From Harmothoe impar (Eukaryota > Annelida > Polychaeta > Phyllodocida > Polynoidae), in the NCBI GenBank assembly GCA_947462335.1, contig OX381704.1, positions 27,241,955 through 27,305,954 of the forward strand: a stretch of DNA of 64,000 nucleotides, read 5' to 3'. A program made the position numbers and the translations under genes. The notes beneath the pieces were generated by a model. That model worked only from the letters and a program-made list of their open reading frames with translations. It had not been told where the DNA came from and ran no database searches. Positions within the stretch are counted from its first letter, which is position 1. Each line of letters starts with the position of its first letter. Below, in pieces: positions 29,530-41,199 of this stretch.

Positions 29530-29680
29530 ATGTGATGCACCAAAGTTTCCGGTGAATCATGCTGACCGTTTGGGAGTGTATCAACCCCGTAAGATTAGCA
29601 TGATGCAGTGGCGAGTAATTGGCGAGTTACTCACCAGTGCTGCAATAATGGCTCATGCCGACAATATGCAGAGCACATCA
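29530..29680. mobile_element. Diverged relative of the piggyBac-type MITE family
   Basis: Shares GTGATGCACCAAAG, AGCATGATGCAGTGGCGAG and GAGTTACTCACCAGTGCTGC words with the family interior; ends not recognisable. Confidence 0.5.
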
Positions 29681-29703
29681 CAGTATATAAGTGCTCTTAG
29701 TTG

Positions 29704-29937
29704 GTTAGGCCAAAAGAAAAGGAGGTATGTTTCAGGTAACATGGGAAGGAAATGTAGGGTCGGTAGGTCAGAACATGAAAAGTACCAGCCACCTCTCTGA
29801 ACAAAGACCCTATTAAAAATTGGCCAAAAATGGTAAAAATATGAGTATTTTTTCAAAATTGCATAAAGAAACGTAGGATTGATCCTGTTTTGATAGGGTC
29901 GGTCGGATGACCTGAAACAAACCTTTAAAGCCTTGAA
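29704..29937. mobile_element. GGCCAAAAA/GTTTCAGG TIR element, copy 2
   Basis: Left TTAGGCCAAAAGAAAAGG then GTTTCAGGTAACATGG and AGGGTCGGTAGGTC. Right inverse of GTTTCAGGTCATCCGACC. Non-coding, 234 bp. Confidence 0.75.
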
Positions 29938-32900
29938 AACAGGCACCATCATATGAGAACATGGTCATTGTACCTACTGAGTGGTGTGCAGATTAATCCC
30001 AGATAGGTCTAGCAACCAGACTCTACCATGGACATCATCATTTTCCGCTGGTTAATTGCTGTGTGGGTTTTGGCTAGAGTTTGCCCCATGTGGATTTGCC
30101 TGGCAAGCTGCACACCCAGCCAGAGACAGAATGAGAACACACAAAATGTATTGGGTAAACTGGGTATTGAAGGGCAGTGCTCAGTGTAATCCCTCATCTC
30201 AGTTAGTGGCCAGCGGTATGTTAATGTCCATGTAGAGGTCGGTGGCCTGTGTAGGTAACTACATTAGTTGCCCGTGAGAGACATGCCCCTATAATCTATA
30301 TAGGGTTATAATGATGCTTGCAGATATTTACATGTGACCTTTCAAGTCATCATTAAATGTTAATGCAATTTGGGTCCTTTTCATGTTTTCTGTGGTTTTA
30401 TTTAAATATGTATCTTTATTTGACCACGGAAATAAATAAATTGGCTTTAGCTAGAATCTAGAATCGATGCCTGACATTTGGAGTAAAAGAGGAAGTGGTC
30501 TAAATAATTGAGACGCCTTCCGAGTAATGCACCTATTGTATTGACACCCAGTGGTAAATATGCTAGACAGCTCTTCATTGGCTATTAATTATCAAACATA
30601 GCAGGTAATGGAAGTCAGGGGACAGCCAGGTTCAGTCCGTATGGACCCTGTGAACCTGCTGGCCAGCCTTCGACTGTGTCGGTTTAAAAACTATATCTAT
30701 CAGGGGACATAGGGTGTGTATATATATAGGTTCTCACCGCTGAGATGCCGCCCCCTGAAATATTTTTTTAATGTTGCAAATCTGGACTTAGGTCAAGGCT
30801 GGCAGCGGAACAGAACGTTCAAACCATCTTATATGTTATAGGACTAATAACAATGAGTCAATGAGAGGAGTGCGGAAAGGGTGGGTGGCAGGCAGTGTGA
30901 TAGCGACCAGCAAGATGGAACTGCGATGTTCTTGGTTGGAAATGAAGTGGACGTTAGGATGTGAGGAGGCAATGTAGATGTGGCACTGAAGATGAGTAGG
31001 TCTACTTGTGGTATTGGCTGTAGATGGCAGGGGGGGGGGAGGTTAGCAGGGCCCAGTGGCCTTTGATGTGGGAGGGTGGCTAACAGCAATCTATTACCCT
31101 GATTAAGTGTGTTACACCACCCAGCAGGCGCGTGGACGCTGAACAGGTGTTATACAAGGTTGGTTGAATCCCAACTGGGCTCCTGTTGGGCTGCAAACTG
31201 GGCCCCAGTTGGGCTTACTGACAGGGCCCCTCAAATTCGGACCCAAGCGGGCTGGCCAATTTTATACTCTGCTACAATTGAATGCCACCAGGGCCTTTAA
31301 TAGTTTAATAGTTTGTAACATCATGGTACACTTTATAGGCTATAGGCATACTTCAAATTACACTGGGCCAAGTTTAGACTCAACCCAACCAAGCCCATAG
31401 GGAAGCCTAAACCTTACATTGCCAACAACATTTTTTAAACGGTACTTCTTGTTTAATCTAATATATTTTCTCAAACTACATTTATCGGTAGTCGACCCAA
31501 AGCCAATCACAGGCCCAAGTGATGCATTTTCTACTGATTCTCCCGTATATATCTAATTATCTCACTGTTACTAGTGTTAGCGAGCATCAATCATGATATC
31601 AGGGACAGTTACAAAGCATAATGTTCCCAACTGTGGCCAGACTCCAGCTTATAGACTAGTCTCACCTAAAACACATCCCTTTTCAGCCCAATCCGGGAGC
31701 CCAACCCTGGCCCAGGTGAAACGAGAGGGCCCCCGTTGGGCATCAGTGTTCTGGAAGAAGCAGCAGGGGTGCATTCTATCATGAGCTGTGTTCGTTCATA
31801 CCGAGAATGTTTGGGCATTAGGTATAAAGGTGAGACTATCACTTCTCTACATGGGGTACCTTTGCTCACCTGTATCTGACAGAAAAATGAACCTATGTAT
31901 TTCGTAATTACTACTATTCTATAACACGTACACTTTTCTCTCCCACGGTGAGAAATCCACCTGACAGCGGATGCCCCCCCCCCCCCATGTGCTTCTATTA
32001 ATTACAACATAGCTGCTACATGTACTCAGAATGGACCACTACGTAGACTATTTCTGTATCCAGTCCCTCTACCCCCTAGCCTTTATACCCCACACAAAGT
32101 GAGAAATTACCATCTGGTAGTGGTATCCGTGATCGGCATATTATCTATACTGGTAAATACTAATATTAAGTGTCATAACGTCTCATAGAAAGGATATGGT
32201 TCGGGGATATGGCCATCACATGATTTATAAACCTAATATCTATGGGATTGTGGAGCTTTAAATTTAGGTTGGAATACCTAGGCTGGGACAACCTTTCCGT
32301 GCCATAATGTATTTGTATGCCGCTTTAGTATTTCTTCTAAATCGTGTCCTTAAGTTCATTACTGAGTTCCCCTAGATTTTAAGTAGTCATGTTAAAATAC
32401 TGAAACTATTAGCCCTGTTGATCCGCCGCGTTAACACTTAGAACACAATGCAAGGGATTAGCATTTCCTGCAGTAAATGTATGTGAGTGGATTAGTATAG
32501 CATGCCTGCCACGTAATCCTTCTCAGGTCTAACAACACAACTGGGTAATCCTGATAAATACTTAGATCCCTACTAAGATCTTCATCAATTACTGTTCATA
32601 CAACCATGTGGGTATAGATTAGTGTTCTTGTTTATGAAGCTGCAGGAATGGCACCTTAGTAATTAAAACTATTCACTCGTACTATAGTAATTAAAACGAT
32701 TCACTCGTACAAACATTACAGTAGAATATAATAGTTTGCCTTAATTTTTACTGTTGTAATTAAAACTATTCACTCAATGCATACCTTGATGCTGTTGGCT
32801 TTCCAGCTTCTATTCAAGTCGGAACATTTATGAACAGTCCGATACACATGTACATAAATAACTGGTATATGTACCCAGTTCCCTTTACCAATGTTTGGAA

Positions 32901-33204
32901 AATACTCACCATCAAGATGTCCTTCTATTTACGTGTTCTTGAGGCTGGAAAGACAATAATACAACATTAAAGTACACATTAAAACTATGCGTCTCATGTG
33001 CTTCTGCTATTGCATGAGAAATGCTTCAGGTTCATTGATTTAATACCCAACCTTTTCCGAGGATGCATGGACGGGTCAGTATTTTGTGCCTCTACAAGGG
33101 TACCCACAACTTTTTGACGATGTTGCCATGTCAAATTTAAATAAAAGGTCGCTATGTCTATTTCTATCCCATACATAGCTATACTTTTCACTAAACTTTT
33201 CACG
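29938..33204. other. Intergenic; minor tandem repeats
   Basis: No supported gene. Three copies of a roughly 25-bp unit GTAATTAAAACTATTCACTC lie at 32658-32778. GGGCCCCAGTTGGGC-type words occur at 31170-31220. Poly-C at 31975-31986. Confidence 0.4.
30625..30700 (+). repeat. Dispersed repeat, copy 2 (first at 21446-21522)
   Basis: About 80% similar to the copy at 21446-21522 over its whole length. Confidence 0.75.
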
Positions 33205-33295
33205 TCTGTCGATTTTTAAAAGGGCCGTGTCGCCCGTGTCGATTTTTAAAAGGGCCGTGTCGCTGTGTCACACGTGTCGATTTTTACCCATGTAG
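33205..33295. repeat. GTGTCGATTTTTAAAAGGGCC minisatellite
   Basis: Two and a half units of about 32 bp, the words related to those at 10887-11095. Confidence 0.75.
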
Positions 33296-33704
33296 AGGTA
33301 CTATTTCCGTGTTTGCGTCCGGTCCAGTTATTGGACAAGGCATATGATTAGTTTCTAGTGATCTAACAGTAAGAGGCAAACCTCTGTATTTGTAACCCAT
33401 ACGCCATGTAGTGTAAATATTTGCAATAATAAAAATTAGCATAGCCATATCCTTGGTATAGCAGATAGACCTCAACCTCCAAAGACGTTTCCACACCTTA
33501 GGACTTATAAGGTATGGGGTGACCTGTTAGCACTGACGTCCCATGGCATATCTCTAATACAGCACAGAGTAGGAGAGGCACATGGACTAACACAACAGAC
33601 AGAGGTAGGTACAGGTAGGGCACAGGTAGGGTGTCTGTTATCACGGACAACGTAATAATAATGGCTGCCCATTAAGCACTGCCGGCGGCCATCCGGGTGT
33701 TTGT

Positions 33705-33790
33705 TGACACGGGTCAGGTGTCCGCTGACCACAGGTAGTCACAGGTCAGGCCGCCACGTGGGCAGCCTGACCTGTGACCTGCTGACCTGT
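33705..33790. promoter_or_regulatory. Palindromic cluster of AGGTCA half-sites around a CACGTG E-box
   Basis: GTCACAGGTCAGGC (33738-33751) and its perfect inverse (33765-33778) bracket CACGTG at 33755-33760. Further GGGTCA and TGACCT half-sites flank it. Regulatory role is inference. Confidence 0.3.
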
Positions 33791-34497
33791 CATGCAGCAA
33801 GTCACTTCTTCACCCCACCTCTACTTTCCCCCTTCAATTCTTTACCATCACCCCCGCCCCCCCCCCCAAACAAACCAGATCCGTAATCCTGAGATTCTCA
33901 GCTTTCATATTTTATTTTTTAAGTAATTTCATTATTCATATGGTATACCTTGTCTTAACGCTTTACTAAGTTTTGCTGGTGGGTGCAACTAGAAAAACAG
34001 CGCCTAGCTCTTTGAACTGCTACACTATACATGCGTGTCTCATGGACTATCAAAATCTGGATTCAATAGAAAAAAACCAGCTATATTTGTAATATTCCTG
34101 TGGATGAAGGCCTTGAAAGCACCAAAGGCTCTTGCTATAGGTTCGTCTGTGGGTATAAAAACCAAGCCCCCTTACTTGTTATATAGTGGCTCTCAGCACT
34201 AATATTGTCTCGAAAATGATGTTGTCTGAATTATCAGACATCATCATTATCTTTAATGATGAAGGCAACAACTGACCTTTAGTATAGTTTCTGTATTTAA
34301 CTTCAGAAGAAGGGATAAAGACTCTACTGGACAATGCTTAAAAGGTCCTTCATTGCAATTTTGTAGGTGAATGAATGTAGGTATACAGACAGCTCTAGTA
34401 CTCTGCAATATAATACAACACGGGTATTGTAGATTTTGTAATTCTAAAATTGCCACAGAGTAACTTTTGTGAGTACCATAAGTTCTTGCTTAGAAAT

Positions 34498-34708
34498 AGA
34501 AGCCGCGGCTTGTACGAGGGTCAGGATCCCAGTACGGCTTATAGGATTGCCCAAGAGTCAAAGGGCGGCTTATAGGAGGGTTTTTACTAGTTTAGTACAA
34601 TACTAAAGTAGCGATTTTCAGACCCACGGTGCAGCTAATTTAATGACTGTCCCAAGTTAAGGGTGCGGCTTATAGGAGGGTCAGGCTTATACTTAAGAAT
34701 TTACGGTA
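34498..34708. mobile_element. GCGGCTTATAGG/TTTACGGTA repeat fragment
   Basis: Repeated GGCTTATAGGAGGGT words and a right end AATTTACGGTA, shared with elements at 49503-49699 and 44138-44380. Confidence 0.55.
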
Positions 34709-35830
34709 TTGGGTTTTTGTTATAGTTAGTTTGCATGTACAGGTGTAATCAGAGGCTGGTACACACCTTCCACCCCTCCATCATTTGGCCCCACGCCCAC
34801 CTGCACGAGACCCCTGCTCCTAACACCTTCACAAAGTGTCACACACGAGTCATTGCAGCATTGTGTTTTTCATTTACTACTTGTATCACTGCTTTCTTAT
34901 GTTCTACTTGGCTACCTACATGGATAGGTCATGTAACAATACTCCATCACGTGTGTCATTAGATGGCGACCTTTTATGTGCCTTCCCTTTTCATATGGCA
35001 CACATGGCTTTAACTGCATGGGCAGCCCCTCATCCTATACAATTGATGCGAAGGAGGTACATGTGTATATATTATGCCTTCACATATGTTATCCTTTATT
35101 GAACAAAATATATACTCGTGGTAAGGCAGAGAATGGCGGTGCTCTATCATAATTGTTGCCAGCCATATATACGGCTACTAATAGTCATATTTGGTGGTCT
35201 GGGTGATCTAATAATCTTTCAGGGGTGGACGGCTGTCATGCTAGAGGCAGAGCGTTAACTGCAAAAGTAGTTTTTTTTTCAAATATGTTACTACATCAGG
35301 TTTCAAGCTAGCCACTTGCCAAATCGCCAATGGCGACACAAATTTCTTTTTGGCTAATGCTACACTGAAAATTGGCCAAATTATGTGATTAAAATCGGAT
35401 AGCAAAACAAAGGTTGGGCTAATCAAAGTCGGATTTGCCTAATCAAAATGGATATAAATTCTCTAAATTGGCTGATAAATCATAAGTTCTAGCGCTATCC
35501 CAGTAAATGCATGTCGCATTAATCATTGCACATGTATTAATATGAGATATAAAGTTGGCATACATTCACATACGGAAGGATAGTAAAACCATTTGCTCAC
35601 GTGGAAAAAAATTGAAGGTTCATTGAAATGTACACATAACATGAACAGGACTATGACCCTATGTGTGAGACAGACCACTCGTAATTGCGCTTTAATTATG
35701 TGGAATACAAAGCCCACGATCCAACCTAGCTTTCCTTTGATAAATGAAGTCACGGACACTAAAGGTATCAACAAAGCCCTTTGTCTTTGTATAGGGGAGT
35801 GTGGTTATACCACACTCAAGCTGGCACTAA

Positions 35831-36255
35831 GGCCAAAAAAAAAAGGGTGTGTTTCAGGCAACATGGTCAGAATTTCTAGGGTAGGTAGGTCGGATTTTTT
35901 TGATTTTTTTGATTTTTTTTTTAAACATAGAGAGAACCAGGAATGAGTCGCGAATCGACAAATCGACTCGCGACTCACCAGAATGATTCAATAATTCCTC
36001 TATTGACTAGGAATATCAAGAAGTTTTTGCATATTCCTCTTAAAAAGCAATTTTCTGAAGTTAATCAATTATTCAGGCCTCTGAGGTCACTGGGAGCTTG
36101 TTTTTCTTGAAAGAGTTTGTAAAAATTGAGAAAAATAACAATAAAAATCCAAAAAAAAAAAAATTCTCCAAAATTGGGAAAAAAATGCTAGGGTCGGCCC
36201 TTTTTTGAATCTAGGGTCGGGTTGCCTGAAACACACCTTCTTTTTTTTTGGCCTA
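35831..36255. mobile_element. GGCCAAAAA/GTTTCAGG TIR element, copy 3
   Basis: Left AAGGCCAAAAAAAAAAGGG then TGTTTCAGGCAACATGG; right the inverse of TTAGGCCAAAAAAAAAGAAG with TGTTTCAGGCAACCCGACC. Longest copy (425 bp), non-coding. Confidence 0.8.
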
Positions 36256-37455
36256 AGTAAGTATTATTTAACACGCCAGTGGTTAGGTCTCTTGGCCTGT
36301 GGGTCAATAAACATCAGTGTCTAAATCTCATACATTTTGCAAAACAATGGTTACTGGGATCAAAAGCCTTAGCTTGCCATGTCCTTTCAAGTAACATGAA
36401 GGTGTCACAGATCATTTGCACCTTAGTCCATATGACACACCTTTATTACTTATTGTAACTATAGTGGAACAATATACCATAGACTTTGTATGCAAACCTT
36501 TTACTAAGCTTGGCTAAGAGCAGACGACATTTTAAAGATTGGGTAATATTACAGGTTTTGTATAGAAGTATAATACGATATTGAAACACACCATACAATG
36601 GGTGCTGCTAGTTTTCCTAAGCCGATTACAAAGAGCATTATAAGTACATACAGAGAGGGCAATGAGGTATACATGAATTGTGAGCATAGGGACTTTTTAT
36701 AATTTATTTCATTTCCTCTGGCTTCATTTTTGTCTCTACAAATTTCAGACAACCTCCACAGACAGGGAGCAGACAGAAGGCAGACTATACGTGACCGAGT
36801 CATCTCCGTCCCGCCTCCATGTTAAACTATAATGATTTATTGTGGAAAACTTTTTCCTGACTTCCCCCTAACACAAAAGCCAGAGTCAGTCAGCTGTATG
36901 CTTAAACTCAATGGCTGACTTGTGTTACTTGGCATGACATAACCTTTTAAATACGCACGGCAAACACCATGTCCCAGTCTGCTGCCCACCATGGAGAGCC
37001 ACTGAGTGGGCTCATGCACAGTAGGGAGGAGGGAAAAAAGGTACAGACTATGTTCTTGCTCTTGCCATGGTTTCTTAGGTTTCTTATTCTTATTAACCAA
37101 CCTGGGACATGAGCAGGTGGCATGTTGCCTGGAATTAGAGCGAATGGTAAGCAGCTCAAGATAGCATTTCACATGGCAGTAACTCATTTCCCGCCTGTAA
37201 TGACAAATGTGGTGATGTATCGCTATAAAGAACCCCTCCCATCCCTCAATACTAGAAATACAGCTAGTGAACAGCAGCAAAATATTGTTATTATCATCAG
37301 TATTATTATTATCATTATCATTATTACTACTACTATGATTGTGATTACTCATTTTTATATCACTGTATCATCACATTCGATCAATATAAAAACTCTGTGT
37401 GTATGGATAGGAAAATCAATAGGCGTGTGATTTACATCACAGGAGACTCAGGGTG
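36256..37455. other. Intergenic; AT-rich triplet tract near 37285-37335
   Basis: The 171-residue minus-strand open frame at 36837-37352 starts in an Asn-rich microsatellite translation and shows no domain. Confidence 0.4.
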
Positions 37456-37634
37456 AACCTTGATGGCCGTGAACCATGATGACCATGAACCATGATGACC
37501 ATGAACCATGATGGCCATGAACCATGATGACCATGAACCATGATGACCATGAACCATGATGACCATTAACCATGATGACAATGAACCATGATGGTGACAG
37601 ACCATGATGGTGGTGACTGACCATGATGATCATC
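37456..37634. repeat. GACCATGAACCATGAT minisatellite
   Basis: About nine units of roughly 15 bp, degenerating to GGTGACTGACCATGATG at the end. Confidence 0.9.
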
Positions 37635-37637
37635 CCA

Positions 37638-37722
37638 AGTGGCAACATGGGCAACATCCCCCCCACCTCCCAAGAACATGTGGCAACATTGGCAACATCC
37701 CAAGTGGCAACATGGGCAACAT
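37638..37722. repeat. GTGGCAACATGGGCAACATC short tandem repeat
   Basis: Three copies of the roughly 20-bp unit with an intervening C-rich stretch; adjoins the previous minisatellite. Confidence 0.85.
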
Positions 37723-37725
37723 CTT

Positions 37726-40700
37726 CCTCATGATTATAGGCCATTTCCTGAATGGGTTGTCTAGTCTATAACACTTTCTGGTGCACTAAGCCTATAGCAA
37801 GACAAGCACACATTGGTATATATAACTTTTATTGAATTCAAAACATAGCACAGCGCAGGGTTGTCTAGAATGGTGCACACTGCTTCAGCATTGATTTCAA
37901 TGGGAGGGCAGTATCTGTGTTTTGTTGATTCAAGAAAGTGCAAATATTTTGGCATGATTTTTTTGCAACAAAAAATGCAAAATTGCGTATGCACTTTATT
38001 GCATAACATAGATTAGGTCAGAAAGCAACAGTGCAGCCAAAATTTATATCATTGACATGGATAATTTATGATATATGATAGATTGAACTTGAAATTGGGA
38101 AAATCTCTTAACCAACGTTTTAGATCGTCTACCTAGACTCAGGGGTGCACCCTGAGTCAATAACTGAGGAATGATGATGGTTTGGTGTTTGTGGAATTTA
38201 GTAACATGTAGAAATGCATAAACATACATTTTATAAACTTCAGTAATTGCACTAATAAAATACCAATAGTCTACCCAATGTGAAGTCCCTAACTCCGATC
38301 CCTGCCCTTATCCGTGCAACAAAATATGGGATCATTATTCAAGCCTTGTTTAATAGCCATAGATGACAGGGAGTGGCTCACTTATTGATGCTGAAAGTGG
38401 CTAACTGCGCCCACATCTATATGTACACACAATGTGCCCACAGCGTCTGATGGCTATACCGTGTAGTGTTACGACAGAGGGCTCACACCAGGTGAGAGCC
38501 TCCAGGTAGTGTACTGTATTACTTAACATGTCACACCCAGCAGCCCGCAGCTCCAGCCTACCTGTATCTAACACAACACAACTAGTACAAAAGGTCATCA
38601 CAATGGGATCTGCCTGCCTCATAGACCCCTAGTACTAGTACTAGTAGTAGGGTTACTAATAAACAGGTATGAAAGTGACCAATCTAAAAAAGACACCCTT
38701 GAAATGTTAAAATTGAGGCCCCTGAATGAAGGCCCTCCATATATAGTTAAGTACGGGTCTGCACGACATGAAAAAACTGAATTCAGGAACTTGAAGACAT
38801 CCATCCATGAAAAACGGCTTCCCACTTTCTGGGGCCTACTTGCCCCTCCCCCTGTTAATTTCTATTTGCGCCCTGGTGTCTTTCGACATCTTCATCAATA
38901 TCACTAGACACTATTGGAAGGTATCTTATATCTCTTGTCGAGAACAAAGTCACTGCACTAAGTGCTTACAGAATCATCCTCCACACCCCGGTGGAAAAAT
39001 TGATTCTCATTCTCCCCGACCTGTGACGTCATCATATCAGCAAAAATATACTTCTTTTTTTTTAATAAAAAAATATTCCCTAAAATCCTAAGTCCGTGCT
39101 TGCTCAATGTTGAAGAATGAAACTTTGACCAAATAGAATGTGATTCCTACAAGGTATTTTTTCTATATGTACATTTTTAAATATACCACTCTGTGGTCTT
39201 CACATGAAATAAACACGGAGATTCATCCTAACCTGACAGTTTTTTGTTAGACCTTGGGCTGCATTGTACTCGGCCCTGCCTCATGAAATACAACCTGAAG
39301 TGTTCAAATCCTGAAGAAGCGATAAGTTCTGAACGATTGTCACCAACCTCTGCGTTTTAACCTGTTGGACTAAGGTGAGTCAAAGATGCAAGCTCTTCTA
39401 AACCACCAAAGGAACTATCAGAAAAGGTCCCTGGATCTCTCCCCTCCACACCCTACTGTTCAGCGTTGCATAACCTGCAGCTATAAATCCTGAGACAGTG
39501 ACTTGGCTTTACACTAATGTACAGTTAAATAGACTAGCTTTACAGGTGTATCAGTGACCAAAGAGACACTTTACTCATTGCATTAAGAGAGTACACTGTT
39601 ACGGTCACGAGGGTCCTAGATAGTATTTATGTTATTACTGGGAAAACTCACTGGCATAGGGAAAGGGGGCCCCTGAATAGGTCGATAAAAACTGGCATCC
39701 ACCCCTCTCAATCACATCGTTGTACCCCACCCTCCCATTCACGAATTAAAATGGTTCCAATATCACTGAGTGCCTTCGTCATGTCCAAAGCAATACAGTA
39801 CTTGCAACGGGTCATTCTGTTATCTGGTCCGCTTTAAACTTTAAAAAATACACCACTACTCAAAGCCCCGGCTTTACATTGCAGATAGTAGCAATAATAG
39901 GTCGATTGCTTTAAATGTCTCTTGTCTGGCCTCTGGGAGGGATTGAACCAGTGTTCTCCCACCCACCAAGCAAATATTCTCACTCCAGGCTACCGCTGTG
40001 ATCCTTTGGAACACTGAAGGAACATGTAGCTAATATATATAGGTAATATATGGGGTGTCCCACGCCATGCTGTGCATGGTCCATGGTAGCACGCGGGAGG
40101 CATGTTGACCTCTGGGATCAGGACCCCCCATGTTGTGTACCCTGAGCTTCAACCGTAAAGAACTGCTTCAATGAACATCTAAATCCCACCGAGTTCTTGG
40201 GAAACAATGCCCCTTTAGTACAAATAAATTGGCTATTGAAGGCTCTCTGCCTGCCAAAGCTTCAAGTGGAACTTAATTTAGAGATTTCTAGATTTACTGG
40301 GGTTATACAATGGTGTGCTTTGATATGATAGTTCGTATTATTATGTAATTACGTCCTTATACTTAATACTATTACCTCTACATGCATATTTGCGATTCAT
40401 TGCATTCTTAATTTGGGTATTTCAATATTTCACAGTTTTCGAGCAAGTCTAGAGCAAGCAGAAATACCGGTACACTTCTATAGAATCATGTAAATAAATA
40501 TGTCAGTACAGAATAATCCCAAGTCTCAGTAGACATTGGGACACTAATACCAACAGATCGATACCCAATACATCGATGATATATATGGCATATATCCCTT
40601 GTGGCACCTGTGGTCAATGATAGATCAATAACCAATCCATGCTGCAGGCCGCAGATCGACCTGCTGACCCTGTTCTGAAGTCTCAGCAGACAGCTCTGTG

Positions 40701-41023
40701 GTTATCTCATCATGTGTGCACTGCCTCCCCTCAGCGGGCCGCCATGGCCGGGGTTTCTAAGCAATGTGGTCAATACAGATCATTACAAGCAGGCTACCAT
40801 TAGCCACCCGGTCCCACATGCCCAGCTGTACACAGGCTACTGGTGCCGATGAAGGAAGTGTAGATTAGTAGAGGCTATTAAGACAGTATAATCCATAACC
40901 AGTGGTGAGATGGCAAGTGGATAAAAGTTATTGTTATTACAAATAACGGTAAACACCCCGCCCGCACTTTCGATGGGGTTGGGAAGACATATCATCTAAG
41001 ATTGTACTTTATATCCCTTCATA
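37726..41023. other. Intergenic, with a tRNA-like SINE fragment near 39925-40005
   Basis: No supported gene. On the minus strand, 39925-40005 has a B box (GGTTCAATCCC) and an upstream GGTAGCCTGGAGTGAG that could be a weak A box. Confidence 0.35.
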
Positions 41024-41190
41024 GGGAGTGGTCATTTTTTTAACAAACAGAGATGGGAGGCGTGGGAGGGGGGGGGGGGGTAATTTATAGCGGCCGACGT
41101 CTTTTAGCTATACTAGTAGTAAGTCGCAAACTTTTCAGCTTAAAAGGTGTGGCCTATTTTTGTCTCAAAATTATTTTGGCCACCCCCCTT
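41024..41190. mobile_element. G-run TIR element, left-end fragment
   Basis: TAGGGAGTGGTCATTTTTTT AACAAACAG followed by G runs; right TIR absent. Confidence 0.55.
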
Positions 41191-41199
41191 AACAGGTCC

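Noticed and set aside
36837..37352. 171-residue minus-strand ORF as a gene
   Set aside because: Begins in an Asn-rich microsatellite translation; no domain or splice support.
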